A DNA stretch of 64,000 nt from JANQEU01 sp965228045 (GCA_965228045.1 OZ245789.1:4774001-4838000), one strand, 5' to 3'. Counted from the first letter of the stretch, positions 25,257 to 34,655 are shown. Made by a program: numbers and translations. The notes: generated by a model from the letters alone, not told the origin.

Positions 25257-26021
25257 CTATCGCAGGAGATTACCCTTAACCAAAAAATATGGATTCAACA
25301 GGTTCTCTTTATTATACTCAACCGGCATATTTGAATCCTTAACCAGAACCTTGCCCCCTGCCTCCACTACTACGGCCTGGGCCGCCGCAGTATCCCACTC
25401 CATGGTAGGAGCAAATCTTGGATAAATATCGGCTTCGCCTTCGGCTACCATCAAGAGCTTCAAACTGCTTCCTTTTGAAACAATCACCGGGTCATTTAAT
25501 TGTGAAATGAATACCTCCGTTTCTTCGTTAAGGTGCGAACGAGACGCCACGACCCGTAAGTTTGATTCGCTAAAGGAACAGGTGTTAACAGCTATTTTTG
25601 ATCCGTTTTTGAATGCTCCTCCTCCTTTTGTCGCTTCGTACAAATCTCCAGTAGCAGGAACAAGCACAACTCCAAGAACAGGCTCACACTTGCTTATCAA
25701 GGCAATGTTTACCGTAAACTCACCATTTCGCTTAATGAACTCTTTTGTCCCGTCTATTGGGTCAACCATCCAAAAAAGGTCCCAGTTCTTTCGCTCTTCA
25801 TATGGAAAATCTCTGCCTTCTTCACTAAGCAACGGTAATTGAGTACTGGCTAAAGTTTCTTTAATAATCTGATGTGAAATGCGATCAGCTTGGGTCAAGG
25901 GAGAGTTATCTCCTTTTAGTTCAACATTGAAGTAACTAGAATTATATACACTCAGAATCTCCTCTGAGGCCTTTCTGGCCGCCTCTTTTGCCACTTCTAA
26001 GTACTTGCTGAATTCTGTCAT
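25257..26021 (-). CDS. cysQ: 3'(2'),5'-bisphosphate nucleotidase
   Basis: The 254 residues carry the inositol-monophosphatase-fold metal motifs: LSEEGRD, then MVDPIDGTKEFIKRNGEFTV (DPxDGT) and the C-terminal MEWDTAAAQAVVVEAGG. CysQ removes phosphate from PAP, the by-product of sulfotransferases and PAPS reductase, and so keeps sulfation running. Its ATG overlaps the cysN stop by 4 bp, tying it to the PAPS module. Confidence 0.93.
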   Translation of the reverse strand: MTEFSKYLEVAKEAARKASEEILSVYNSSYFNVELKGDNSPLTQADRISHQIIKETLASTQLPLLSEEGRDFPYEERKNWDLFWMVDPIDGTKEFIKRNGEFTVNIALISKCEPVLGVVLVPATGDLYEATKGGGAFKNGSKIAVNTCSFSESNLRVVASRSHLNEETEVFISQLNDPVIVSKGSSLKLLMVAEGEADIYPRFAPTMEWDTAAAQAVVVEAGGKVLVKDSNMPVEYNKENLLNPYFLVKGNLLR

Positions 26022-27277
26022 ATGATCATTCCCGCTGCCACGGTTTCATTGGTTGACTCATCGACCAGAATTATACTTCCGGTATTCCTATTCTTTCGGT
26101 ATGAGTCCACCAAAAGTGGTTTCGTGGTCCTTAGCGAAACCCTGCAAATGTCATTCATTGTAATATCCTTGTCCTCCTCATTTCGATGAAGGGTATTAAT
26201 GTCAAGCTTGTAAAGGATGTCCTTGATCATTGTTTTCATCTCGGAAGTAGTGTGTCGCAATAAATACTTAGCCCTGGGTCTTGGCCCTGTCTGATTGAGC
26301 CAACAGAGCATAACATCAACGTCCTGGGTCTGTTTGGGTTGATTATTTGATCTGACGATCATATCCCCTCTGGCTATATCTATGTTATCCTCCAGGGTGA
26401 TTGTTACAGACATTGGCGCAAAAGCCTCATCTACTTTTCCATCAAAAGTCTCAATACTTTTTATTTTGGAGTTGAAGCCACTGGGCAATACCAACACATC
26501 GTCTCCTGGCTTAAAAATCCCCCCTGCAATCCTACCGGCATATCCTCGGTAATCATGGTATTTATCATTTTTAGGTCTAATGACGGTCTGCACCGGAAAT
26601 CTGCAATCAATGTGGTTTTGGTCACTGCCTACATGGATATTTTCCAAAGTATAAAGCAATGTGGATCCCTCATACCATGGCATATTTTTTCCGCGATTCA
26701 CCACGTTATCACCATTCAAAGCACTAATTGGGATAAACCTAACGTCCTTGACATCCAATTTTCCGGCAAAATCCTCGAAGTCATCCTTAGTCTTTTCAAA
26801 GATTTCCTGTGAGTAATCAACCAGATCCATTTTATTAATGCAGACAATTATGTGTGGGATCTGAAGTAGCGAGGCTATTATTGAGTGACGGCACGTTTGT
26901 TCTACCACACCATTTCTTGCATCGATGAGGATTAGCGCAACATTGGCACTGGATGCACCTGTAACCATGTTTCGGGTGTATTGAATATGACCCGGTGTAT
27001 CTGCTATAATGAATTTCCGCTTTGGTGTCGCAAAATACCGGTACGCTACATCGATAGTGATTCCCTGCTCACGTTCATCTTTCAATCCATCAGTCAGAAG
27101 CGCAAGATCCGTATGTGATAAACCTTTTCGCTCACTCGATTGCTTAACGTGATCCAACTGATCCTCGAAAATTGATTTGGAGTCAAATAGTAATCGTCCA
27201 ATTAAGGTGCTTTTCCCATCATCTACGCTACCCGCTGTGGTAAAGCGAAGTAGCTCCATGTCTAAGTATCCTGACAT
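26018..27277 (-). CDS. cysN: Sulfate adenylyltransferase subunit 1 (GTPase)
   Basis: The 419-residue EF-Tu-like GTPase has the P-loop in AGSVDDGKSTLIGRLL, the switch region DEREQGITIDVAYRYF, DTPGH and NKMD (in INKMDLVDYS), followed by two beta-barrel domains. With CysD it forms ATP sulfurylase and makes adenosine 5'-phosphosulfate, driven by GTP hydrolysis. It is a stand-alone CysN without a fused kinase, which matches the separate cysC upstream. It starts 9 bases after cysD. Confidence 0.95.
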   Translation of the reverse strand: MSGYLDMELLRFTTAGSVDDGKSTLIGRLLFDSKSIFEDQLDHVKQSSERKGLSHTDLALLTDGLKDEREQGITIDVAYRYFATPKRKFIIADTPGHIQYTRNMVTGASSANVALILIDARNGVVEQTCRHSIIASLLQIPHIIVCINKMDLVDYSQEIFEKTKDDFEDFAGKLDVKDVRFIPISALNGDNVVNRGKNMPWYEGSTLLYTLENIHVGSDQNHIDCRFPVQTVIRPKNDKYHDYRGYAGRIAGGIFKPGDDVLVLPSGFNSKIKSIETFDGKVDEAFAPMSVTITLEDNIDIARGDMIVRSNNQPKQTQDVDVMLCWLNQTGPRPRAKYLLRHTTSEMKTMIKDILYKLDINTLHRNEEDKDITMNDICRVSLRTTKPLLVDSYRKNRNTGSIILVDESTNETVAAGMII

Positions 27278-27286
27278 AATTTTTTC

Positions 27287-28192
27287 TTAAAAGTATCCTT
27301 CTTTCTTTCTGTCTTCCATTGAAGTTTCCGACCTCTTATCATCCTCCCTACTGCCGCGCTCGGTCTTTCTTGCGGAAGCAACCTCGTCAATAATTTTCTC
27401 CAGCGAATCGGCTTCTGATTCATTGCCTCCTGTGATGGTTATATCTCCGAGCGTTCTAAACCGTATTTTCTTTTTTTCAATGCTTTCACTTTCATCAAGC
27501 TTGATATATTCTGAAACCGGGAGCCAGGTGCCATTGCGGTTTACTACCTCACGCTGATGGGCAAAATACAATGAAGGAATCTCGATGTTTTCCTGAAGTA
27601 TGTACTGCCACACGTCCATTTCAGTCCAATTGCTTAATGGGAATACTCTGAAATGCTCTCCTTCGTGATGTTTCCCGTTAAACAAATTCCAAAGTTCCGG
27701 ACGCTGATTTTTAGGATCCCACTGACCAAATTCATCACGGTGTGAGAAAAACCGTTCCTTTGCCCGGGCTTTCTCTTCATCTCTTCTGGCACCACCTATA
27801 CATGCATCAAACCTGTTAGTCTCAATCGTCTCTAAAAGGGTAATGGTTTGAATGGCATTTCGATTGGCATTTTTACCTTTTTCCTCCATGGCTGTTCCAT
27901 CATCAATCGACTTCTGAACAGACCCAACTATTAATTTTGCATCAAGCTTCGAAACCAGATCATCTCTGAATTTGATGGTTTCGGGAAAGTTATGTCCGGT
28001 GTCAATATGCACTAACGGAAATGGTATACGGGAAGGATGAAAAGCCTTTCTCGCCAGGTGAGTTACTACAATTGAATCCTTGCCCCCGGAAAAAAGAATT
28101 GCTGGATTTTGAAATTGAGAATAAACTTCCCTCAAAATGAAGATCGATTCGGATTCCAGCTCCTGCAAATGAGTTAAACTATAACTTTTCAT
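27287..28192 (-). CDS. cysD: Sulfate adenylyltransferase subunit 2
   Basis: The 301-residue protein has the PP-loop LFSGGKDSIVVTHLARKAF near residue 35 and the CysD hallmarks HIDTGHNFPET, CIGGARRDEEKARAKERFFS and FRVFPLSNWTEMDVWQYI. It catalyses adenylation of sulfate together with CysN. Its ATG overlaps the cysC stop (TAATG). The rest of assimilatory sulfate reduction (cysH, cysI) is absent from the window, so the module fits PAPS supply for sulfation. Confidence 0.96.
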   Translation of the reverse strand: MKSYSLTHLQELESESIFILREVYSQFQNPAILFSGGKDSIVVTHLARKAFHPSRIPFPLVHIDTGHNFPETIKFRDDLVSKLDAKLIVGSVQKSIDDGTAMEEKGKNANRNAIQTITLLETIETNRFDACIGGARRDEEKARAKERFFSHRDEFGQWDPKNQRPELWNLFNGKHHEGEHFRVFPLSNWTEMDVWQYILQENIEIPSLYFAHQREVVNRNGTWLPVSEYIKLDESESIEKKKIRFRTLGDITITGGNESEADSLEKIIDEVASARKTERGSREDDKRSETSMEDRKKEGYF

Positions 28193-28782
28193 TAAAATCT
28201 TATTTTTGGTAGCACAACTTTTACCAGTTGGCTCTTACATTCCTCAATTGAATTATTCTCCGTATTGACAGTTATTGTCGGATTATCCGGTACTTCAAAC
28301 GGGGAAGATATTCCCGTGAAATTTTGTATCTCTCCATTCCGGGCCTTTTTATATAATCCTTTGACGTCTCTCCTTTCACACTCCTCTATGGAGCATTCAA
28401 CAAATATTTCTATAAACCGATTCTCACCTACAAGTTCTTTTGCTAATGCACGATCTTCTTTAAACGGAGAAATAAAAGCTGTTAATACAACCGTACCCGC
28501 ATCAACGAATAGTTTGGAGACCTCAGAGATACGCCTGATATTTTCTTTTCTCCCTTCATCGGAAAAGTCCAGATCTTTATTTAAACCTGATCGGATGTTG
28601 TCTCCGTCCAAGATGTAGGTGTTTATACCTTCTTTGAACAGATAGAGCTCTAACTCGCTGGCCAGGGTGGATTTACCTGATCCAGACAGGCCTGTAAACC
28701 ATAATAAGTATGGTTGGAAACCATCTCTTTGTATTCGGTCTTCCAGCTTAACTTTATGATTATGTGGAATGATATTTTCCAA
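28192..28782 (-). CDS. cysC: Adenylylsulfate kinase
   Basis: The 196 residues show the APS-kinase P-loop GLSGSGKSTLASELE near residue 32, followed by ILDGDNIRSGLNKDLDFS, RRISEVSKLFVDAGT and GLYKKARNGEIQNFTGISSPFE. It phosphorylates APS to PAPS, the universal sulfate donor. Translation probably starts at TTG (28780-28782), since an in-frame stop lies just upstream and no ATG occurs before the P-loop. It is the first gene of the cysC-D-N-Q run. Confidence 0.93.
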   Translation of the reverse strand: MENIIPHNHKVKLEDRIQRDGFQPYLLWFTGLSGSGKSTLASELELYLFKEGINTYILDGDNIRSGLNKDLDFSDEGRKENIRRISEVSKLFVDAGTVVLTAFISPFKEDRALAKELVGENRFIEIFVECSIEECERRDVKGLYKKARNGEIQNFTGISSPFEVPDNPTITVNTENNSIEECKSQLVKVVLPKIRF

Positions 28783-28888
28783 GATTCTTCAGTGACAAAT
28801 TAATTTGAATCGCGAAGTTACAAATTCCTGGGAAAGACAAATCCAGATTGATAAACGACTGTAACCGATGTAATCTCTAACAAGAACT
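28783..28888 (-). promoter_or_regulatory. 106-base interval upstream of cysC, possible weak promoter
   Basis: This is the largest gap in the upstream polysaccharide unit. On the minus strand it contains a TTTG followed 17 bases later by TTAATTTG (7 of 8 matches to TAnnTTTG) and another near-match TAACTTCG. Neither is an exact promoter. It may give the PAPS module its own start, but read-through from the UDP-xylose synthase gene is equally possible. Confidence 0.25.
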
Positions 28889-29839
28889 TCAATTTTGCTT
28901 GTTCTTCCCTATCTTCTTTTGAAAATATTCAAGTGTTAGTTTGAGCCCTTCCGCTCTACTGAATTTTGGTTGCCACTTTAATATTTCTTTAGCCAGTGAA
29001 ATGTCCGGTTTACGCTGCTTAGGATCATCCTTTGGTAGCGGCTTGTACACGATTTTCGAAGTGGTTCCTGTTAACTCCAGAATCTCATTTCCAAACTGGT
29101 TGATTGTAATTTCATCCGGATTTCCAATATTTACCGGACCTGAATAATTGCTATTCAAAAGACGATATATTCCTTCAACCAAATCATCGACATAGGTAAA
29201 TGATCTTGTCTGCGAGCCATCACCAAATGCAGTTAAATCCTCTCCCTTTAATGCTTGTGATATAAATGTTGGCAATACTCTTCCGTCTTCCAGTCGCATC
29301 CGTGGACCAAAAGTGTTAAAAATGCGTACTATCCTTGTTTCCAATCCGTGAAAGGTATGATAAGCCATAGTCAATGCCTCCTGGAATCTTTTTGCCTCAT
29401 CGTATACACCCCTAGGTCCCACAGGATTTACATTTCCCCAATAATCTTCTTTTTGTGGGTGAACCAGTGGATCTCCGTAAACCTCGGATGTAGAGGCCAC
29501 AAGAATTCGCGCATTTTTGGCCCGAGCCAGACCAAGGCAATTTAAAGTGCCCAATGATCCTACCTTCATGGTTTGAATAGGCATCTTCAGGTAATCAATA
29601 GGGCTTGCAGGGGAAGCAAAATGAAGAATATAGTCCAAATTCCCAGATACATGAACGAAATTGGATACATCATGGTGATGGAATTCAAAATTCTCGGACC
29701 CTAATAGATGCTCAATATTCTCTACGGAACCGGTGATCAGGTTATCCATAGCGATAACCTTGAAACCCTCCTTTAAAAATCTGTCACATAAATGTGAACC
29801 TAAGAACCCTGCTCCTCCGGTAATGAGTACTTTTTTCAT
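28889..29839 (-). CDS. uxs: UDP-glucuronate decarboxylase (UDP-xylose synthase)
   Basis: The 316-residue extended SDR begins VLITGGAGFLGSHLCDRFL and contains LHFASPASPIDYLK, ASTSEVYGDP, and GPRGVYDEAKRFQEAL with the catalytic Tyr/Lys, then RIFNTFGPRM. The ASPASP and GPRGxYDEAKR motifs are characteristic of UXS enzymes. It decarboxylates UDP-GlcA, made by the product of the adjacent ugd gene, to UDP-xylose. The two genes overlap by one base. Confidence 0.93.
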   Translation of the reverse strand: MKKVLITGGAGFLGSHLCDRFLKEGFKVIAMDNLITGSVENIEHLLGSENFEFHHHDVSNFVHVSGNLDYILHFASPASPIDYLKMPIQTMKVGSLGTLNCLGLARAKNARILVASTSEVYGDPLVHPQKEDYWGNVNPVGPRGVYDEAKRFQEALTMAYHTFHGLETRIVRIFNTFGPRMRLEDGRVLPTFISQALKGEDLTAFGDGSQTRSFTYVDDLVEGIYRLLNSNYSGPVNIGNPDEITINQFGNEILELTGTTSKIVYKPLPKDDPKQRKPDISLAKEILKWQPKFSRAEGLKLTLEYFQKKIGKNKQN

Positions 29840-31149
29840 TAATTCACTTTTTTGCGGCCAATACTATAATAGGAGAACCCTAATTCATTCATCTGTTCCA
29901 GATCAAATAAATTTCGGCCGTCAAAGATTACCTTATTGTTCATGGATTTTGCCACCTTGTCAAACTCAGGGGTTCGGAAAACAGGCCATTCAGTCATAAT
30001 TAAAAGTGCATCCGAATTATCTAAGACATCGTACTCATCTGTCCCGTATATTAGCTTATCTCCATATATCTCCCGCACATTTTCCATAGCCTCCGGGTCA
30101 TATACTTTTACTCTCACACCATCATTTAATAATACATCTATATTTTGAAGTGCTGGTGCCTCTCTTATGTCATCAGTATAGGGTTTGAATGACAATCCCC
30201 AGACAGCAATGGTCTTTCCTTTCAGACTACCCTTGAAGTAATTTCTCAATTCAGGAATCAACTTCAATTTTTGATTCTGATTGACTTCCATCACTGAATT
30301 CAATATTTTGAAATCATAATTTGCATCGGAAGAAGACTTGGCAAGAGCCTGAACATCTTTTGGGAAACAGCTGCCACCATATCCGATCCCTGCAAATAGA
30401 AAACGCTTCCCTATCCTTGCATCCGTACCGACTCCTTTCCTTACAGAATCTACATCGGCTCCAAGTAATTCGCACAAATTTGCTATTTCGTTCATAAAGG
30501 TGATTTTAGTAGCGAGGAATGAATTCGCAGCATATTTTGTAAGTTCAGCGGACCTGATATCCATAAATATGATTGGATTACCCTGACGAACAAACGGATC
30601 ATAAAGCTTCTTCATTACCGATCTGGCTTTTTCGGACTCAGCCCCAATGACTACTCTGTCTGGTTTCATGAAGTCATCGACTGCCACTCCTTCCCTTAGA
30701 AATTCAGGATTCGAAACAACATCAAAATCAACTTTGGCATTCTGAGCGATTTCGGAATGAACCTTCTCCGCCGTTCCAACTGGAACCGTACTCTTGTCCA
30801 CTATCACCGTATAGTCATTTAGTAGTGGTCCCAGATCCCCAGCTACTTTGAGCACATACTGTAAATCGGCCGATCCATCCTCACCGGGGGGTGTGGGTAA
30901 TGCGAGAAAAATGATTCTCGCCCCATTTATTCCTTCTTCAAGATTGGTGGTGAAATCCAGTCTGCCCTGGCGTACATTTCTTTCGAACAAAGGCTCCAAC
31001 CCAGGTTCGTAAATGGTAACCTTTCCACTTTGAAGCTTTTCCACCTTTTTTTGATCAATATCCACACAGGTGACATGATTCCCGGTCTCAGCAAAGCATG
31101 TTCCAGTGACGAGTCCTACATAACCTGTACCAACTACTGCAATTTTCAT
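29839..31149 (-). CDS. ugd: UDP-glucose 6-dehydrogenase
   Basis: The 436 residues have an N-terminal Rossmann motif IAVVGTGYVGLVTGTCFAE, the substrate loop LPTPPGEDGSADL, NPEFLREGVAVDDFMKPDR, the catalytic Cys in YGGSCFPKDVQAL, and WGLSFKPYTDDIREAP. It oxidises UDP-glucose to UDP-glucuronate. UDP-GlcA then feeds two neighbours, the UDP-xylose synthase downstream and the UDP-GlcA 4-epimerase at 33581-34606. Confidence 0.95.
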   Translation of the reverse strand: MKIAVVGTGYVGLVTGTCFAETGNHVTCVDIDQKKVEKLQSGKVTIYEPGLEPLFERNVRQGRLDFTTNLEEGINGARIIFLALPTPPGEDGSADLQYVLKVAGDLGPLLNDYTVIVDKSTVPVGTAEKVHSEIAQNAKVDFDVVSNPEFLREGVAVDDFMKPDRVVIGAESEKARSVMKKLYDPFVRQGNPIIFMDIRSAELTKYAANSFLATKITFMNEIANLCELLGADVDSVRKGVGTDARIGKRFLFAGIGYGGSCFPKDVQALAKSSSDANYDFKILNSVMEVNQNQKLKLIPELRNYFKGSLKGKTIAVWGLSFKPYTDDIREAPALQNIDVLLNDGVRVKVYDPEAMENVREIYGDKLIYGTDEYDVLDNSDALLIMTEWPVFRTPEFDKVAKSMNNKVIFDGRNLFDLEQMNELGFSYYSIGRKKVN

Positions 31150-31162
31150 CAGATTTAAAATT

Positions 31163-31684
31163 TTAAATTAATTTATGCGTCATATCCTTTTCTGAGATGA
31201 TCGGAATCTGTTTCAACTCCCAATCTATACTCAGTTTTGGGTCATTATATCGTAACCCTCTTTCATTCTCCGGACTGTAAAAATTATCTACACCGTAATA
31301 GAATAAGGTATCATCTTCTAACGTGTAATAGCCATGGGCGAAACCACGTGGAACTAACAACATCGTCTTCTGGTCTTCAATCTTATACTTAAAATGCTTC
31401 AAGTAAGTCTCTGACTGCGGTCTGATATCTACTGCAACATCCAAAACAGATCCATTTATGCACCCCACCAGCTTAGACTGAGCGCTATCGTCCTGTTGGA
31501 AATGTAAACCGCGAAGTACATTCGACTCGGATTTAGCAAAGTTGATCTGCTTCACATCAAAAGATATTCCCAATTCCTCTAGTTTCCTTTGGTTGAATGC
31601 CTCCATAAAAAAGCCCCTTTCGTCACCAAATAGATCAGCCTTCACAATGTGTAGCCCGTCGAAACCGGTACTAATTATTTCCAT
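31163..31684 (-). CDS. rfbC: dTDP-4-dehydrorhamnose 3,5-epimerase
   Basis: The 173-residue cupin protein shows the RmlC pattern: VKADLFGDERGFFMEAFN, KSESNVLRGLHFQQ (catalytic His region), KLVGCINGSVLDVAVDIR, LVPRGFAHGYYTLED and a C-terminal LRYNDPKLSIDW. It converts dTDP-4-keto-6-deoxyglucose to the rhamno-configured ketone. It overlaps rfbA by 10 bp. The last enzyme of the rhamnose route (RmlD) is not encoded here. Confidence 0.94.
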   Translation of the reverse strand: MEIISTGFDGLHIVKADLFGDERGFFMEAFNQRKLEELGISFDVKQINFAKSESNVLRGLHFQQDDSAQSKLVGCINGSVLDVAVDIRPQSETYLKHFKYKIEDQKTMLLVPRGFAHGYYTLEDDTLFYYGVDNFYSPENERGLRYNDPKLSIDWELKQIPIISEKDMTHKLI

Positions 31685-32541
31685 TCCAACAATCCCTTTA
31701 AGTATAATCCATAACCACTTTTTTCCAGGGGTTCAGCCAGTTTTAGAAGCTCCTCTTTTGTAATGAAGCCCTTCTTAAATGCAATCTCCTCAATACAACT
31801 AATCTTCAATCCTTGGCGAGATTCAATGGCCCTGACAAATTCCCCTGCGTCCAGTAATGATTCAATTGTGCCGGTATCCAGCCACGCGGTACCTCGATCT
31901 AATACTTCAACAGACAACTTACCCCTTTTAAGGTACTGATTGTTTACTTCCGTTATTTCAAGTTCTCCTCTCGAACTAGGTTTAATAGCTTTTGCTATTT
32001 CTACCACTTCATTATCATAGAAATACAGTCCCGGAACAGCAAACTTTGATTTTGGCTTTTCAGGTTTTTCCTCGATAGACAGTGCTTTGCCTTCTTCATT
32101 AAAGTCCACTACTCCATATCTTTCCGGATCGGTTACATGATATGCAAATACAATTCCCCCATCCGGATTCGTACAAGCCATTAATTTTTTGCTAAGACCC
32201 GAAGCGTAAAAGATATTGTCCCCTAAAATGAGACAAACAGGATCATCCCCAATAAATTGCTCACCAATCAAAAAAGCTTGAGCCAGACCCTCTGGTTTTT
32301 CCTGTACTTCATAATAAAATTGGCAGCCGAGTTGGTTACCATCACCCAAAAGCTCTTCAAAAACTGGCAAGTCCCTGGGTGTAGAGATTACTAAGATTTC
32401 CCGGATTCCAGCCAACATTAAAACAGAAAGAGGATAGTAGATCATTGGTTTGTCATAAATTGGCATGATCTGTTTGCTAATCGCTTTTGTCAAAGGATGT
32501 AATCTCGTACCGCTTCCTCCTGCTAGAATTATACCTTTCAT
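31675..32541 (-). CDS. rfbA: Glucose-1-phosphate thymidylyltransferase
   Basis: The 288 residues start MKGIILAGGSGTRLHPLTKA and continue with SKQIMPIYDKPMIYYPLSVL, CLILGDNIFY, and SRGELEITEVNNQYL. All are RmlA signatures. It joins dTTP and glucose 1-phosphate to give dTDP-glucose, the entry to dTDP-deoxysugars. Its ATG overlaps the rfbB stop by 4 bp. Confidence 0.97.
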   Translation of the reverse strand: MKGIILAGGSGTRLHPLTKAISKQIMPIYDKPMIYYPLSVLMLAGIREILVISTPRDLPVFEELLGDGNQLGCQFYYEVQEKPEGLAQAFLIGEQFIGDDPVCLILGDNIFYASGLSKKLMACTNPDGGIVFAYHVTDPERYGVVDFNEEGKALSIEEKPEKPKSKFAVPGLYFYDNEVVEIAKAIKPSSRGELEITEVNNQYLKRGKLSVEVLDRGTAWLDTGTIESLLDAGEFVRAIESRQGLKISCIEEIAFKKGFITKEELLKLAEPLEKSGYGLYLKGLLEWK

Positions 32542-33584
32542 GATCCGTAGTGGCTTTTATAATAGTCTTTATAGTCACCGGATGTTACACCGTCTAACCA
32601 TTCTTCATTATTCAAGTACCATATAACCGTTTTTTTCAATCCTTCGTCGAATGTCACTGATGGTTCCCAGCCTAACTCAGTTTTAATTTTGGTTGCATCT
32701 ATTGCATAACGTCTATCATGACCCGCCCGATCTTTTACATATGTAATGAGTTTTTCTGAACTACCTTTTTCTCTACCTAATTCTTCGTCCATGATATTAC
32801 ACAATAGTCTAATTAAATCGATATTTCTCCATTCATTGAAGCCTCCTATATTATAGGTTTCTCCAACTTTTCCTCTATGTACGATTGCATCTATGGCTCT
32901 CGCATGATCAATCACGTAAAGCCAGTCTCTTACATTTTCGCCCCTTCCATAAACTGGAATTGGTTTTTCAAATTTGATATTATTGATTGCCAATGGGATC
33001 AGTTTTTCGGGGAAATGGTTAGGACCGTAGTTATTTGAACAATTACTGACGATAATTGGTAAACCATAGGTATTGTGATATGCTCTGACAAAATGATCTG
33101 ACGAAGCTTTGGATGCACTATACGGTGACTTTGGATCGTATGGAGTCGTTTCCACGAAAAAACCCTCGTCAGCTAGCGAGCCATATACCTCGTCGGTAGA
33201 AATGTGGTAGAATAATTTATCCTCCAATTTGCTCCAACAACTCTTCGCTGCATTCAACAAGGAAACTGTTCCAAATACATTTGTATTTACGAATTCAGTA
33301 GGATTTGATATGGACCTGTCAACATGAGATTCAGCAGCCAAATGTATAATGGTGTCAATTTTATATGAGGAGATTAACTTCTCACAAAAAGCTGAATCGC
33401 AAATATCTCCCTTGACAAAATCGTAATTTGAACTTTTCTCTATATCCTCTAGATTCGAAAGATTACCGGCATAGGTAAGCTTGTCCAGATTCACAATTTT
33501 ATATTTCGCATAACGGTTTACAAAATGCCTAACCACATGGGAACCGATAAATCCAGCTCCTCCGGTAATCAAAATACGTTTCAT
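32538..33584 (-). CDS. rfbB: dTDP-glucose 4,6-dehydratase
   Basis: The 348-residue SDR begins ILITGGAGFIGSHVVRHFV and has HLAAESHVDRSISNP, HISTDEVYGSL with the Asp-Glu catalytic pair, and SPYSASKASSDHFVRAY with Tyr/Lys. NCSNNYGPNHFPEKLIPL is another RmlB hallmark. It produces dTDP-4-keto-6-deoxyglucose, a branch point for rhamnose and for 3- or 4-amino sugars. The latter could use the aminotransferase at 9582-10730. Confidence 0.97.
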   Translation of the reverse strand: MKRILITGGAGFIGSHVVRHFVNRYAKYKIVNLDKLTYAGNLSNLEDIEKSSNYDFVKGDICDSAFCEKLISSYKIDTIIHLAAESHVDRSISNPTEFVNTNVFGTVSLLNAAKSCWSKLEDKLFYHISTDEVYGSLADEGFFVETTPYDPKSPYSASKASSDHFVRAYHNTYGLPIIVSNCSNNYGPNHFPEKLIPLAINNIKFEKPIPVYGRGENVRDWLYVIDHARAIDAIVHRGKVGETYNIGGFNEWRNIDLIRLLCNIMDEELGREKGSSEKLITYVKDRAGHDRRYAIDATKIKTELGWEPSVTFDEGLKKTVIWYLNNEEWLDGVTSGDYKDYYKSHYGS

Positions 33585-34606
33585 GAAATGTTATAATATT
33601 CTTTATACCAAAGATAAAACTTTCGAACACCTTCTTCTACTGTGGTTGAAGGTCTATAATCGATGGCATTTATGAGTGAATCTACATTTGCATAGGTATT
33701 TGGCACGTCCCCTTGCTGCAAAGGCATGAAATTAATGATAGCCTGAATTCCGATAACGCTCTCCAAAGTTCTAATGTATTCCATCAGATTGACTGGAGAA
33801 TTGTTTCCAATATTGTGAACTACATATGGAGCGAAGCTGGTATTTGGGTTAGGATGTTCAGAATCCCATTTTAGATCCGGTTGGGAGGGCCTTCCCAATA
33901 ACCTGTACAAAGCCTCAACTATATCCTCGACATAAGTAAAGTCTCTCATCATTTCACCGTTATTGTAAACGTCTATTTTTCTTCCCTCAAGTATACCCTT
34001 AGTAAAAAGAAACAGGGCCATATCCGGTCTTCCCCATGGTCCATACACAGTAAAAAACCTTAAGCCGGTAGTGGGAAGGTCGAAGTTAGCGGAATATGAA
34101 TGTGCAATCATCTCATTTGCCTTTTTTGTGGCAGCATAAAGAGAAATTGGATGATCAACATTATGCTCAACAGAGAAAGGGATGGTAGTGTTTGCTCCAT
34201 AAACGGAGCTAGAGGAGGCATATAACAGGTGTCTGATCTGGTAGTCTTTACACCTTTCCAATAGATTAACAAATCCAGTAATGTTGGATTCCGTGTAAGC
34301 AAAAGGATTTTCCAAAGAATATCTAACTCCGGCCTGGGCAGCAAGGTTTACCACATGCTCAAACTCAAACTCCCGGAATAGTTTTTTCAACCCTTTGATA
34401 TCACATAAATCTGTTTTTCGAAATGTATAACCGGTTTTGACTTCTAAATGCCTTGTTCGTGCTATTTTCAGATTAACATCATAATAGTCGCTCAAATTAT
34501 CAATACCTACCACTTCATGCCCTTCGTTAAGCAGCTTCTTACTAAGATGAAATCCTATAAATCCGGCGGCACCAGTCACCAATATGGGAGCATTTGTCGA
34601 AATCAC
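33581..34606 (-). CDS. UDP-glucuronate 4-epimerase-like SDR
   Basis: The 341-residue extended SDR starts at GTG (34604-34606) with ILVTGAAGFIGFHLSKKLLN and GIDNLSDYYDVNLK. SSSSVYGANTTIPFS and ISLYAATKKANEMIAHSY carry the catalytic residues, and LRFFTVYGPWGRPDMALFLF is the hallmark of UDP-GlcA 4-epimerases. It should interconvert UDP-GlcA and UDP-GalA. It is the first gene of the upstream polysaccharide unit and is divergent from ccmB, with 49 bases between them. No clear promoter was recognised in that gap. Confidence 0.88.
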   Translation of the reverse strand: MISTNAPILVTGAAGFIGFHLSKKLLNEGHEVVGIDNLSDYYDVNLKIARTRHLEVKTGYTFRKTDLCDIKGLKKLFREFEFEHVVNLAAQAGVRYSLENPFAYTESNITGFVNLLERCKDYQIRHLLYASSSSVYGANTTIPFSVEHNVDHPISLYAATKKANEMIAHSYSANFDLPTTGLRFFTVYGPWGRPDMALFLFTKGILEGRKIDVYNNGEMMRDFTYVEDIVEALYRLLGRPSQPDLKWDSEHPNPNTSFAPYVVHNIGNNSPVNLMEYIRTLESVIGIQAIINFMPLQQGDVPNTYANVDSLINAIDYRPSTTVEEGVRKFYLWYKEYYNIS

Positions 34607-34655
34607 TTTTTAGGAATTATTATTAGAGTTGTTCTGATACTAGCTTTACAACCAC

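Noticed and set aside
28873..28908. Inverted repeat near the end of the UDP-xylose synthase gene (AACAAG/CTTGTT) as terminator
   Set aside because: The stem is short with alternative pairings and no T-run follows on the minus strand.
34607..34655. Promoters in the divergent gap between the UDP-GlcA 4-epimerase gene and ccmB
   Set aside because: No TAnnTTTG match is present on either strand in the gap, so none is annotated.
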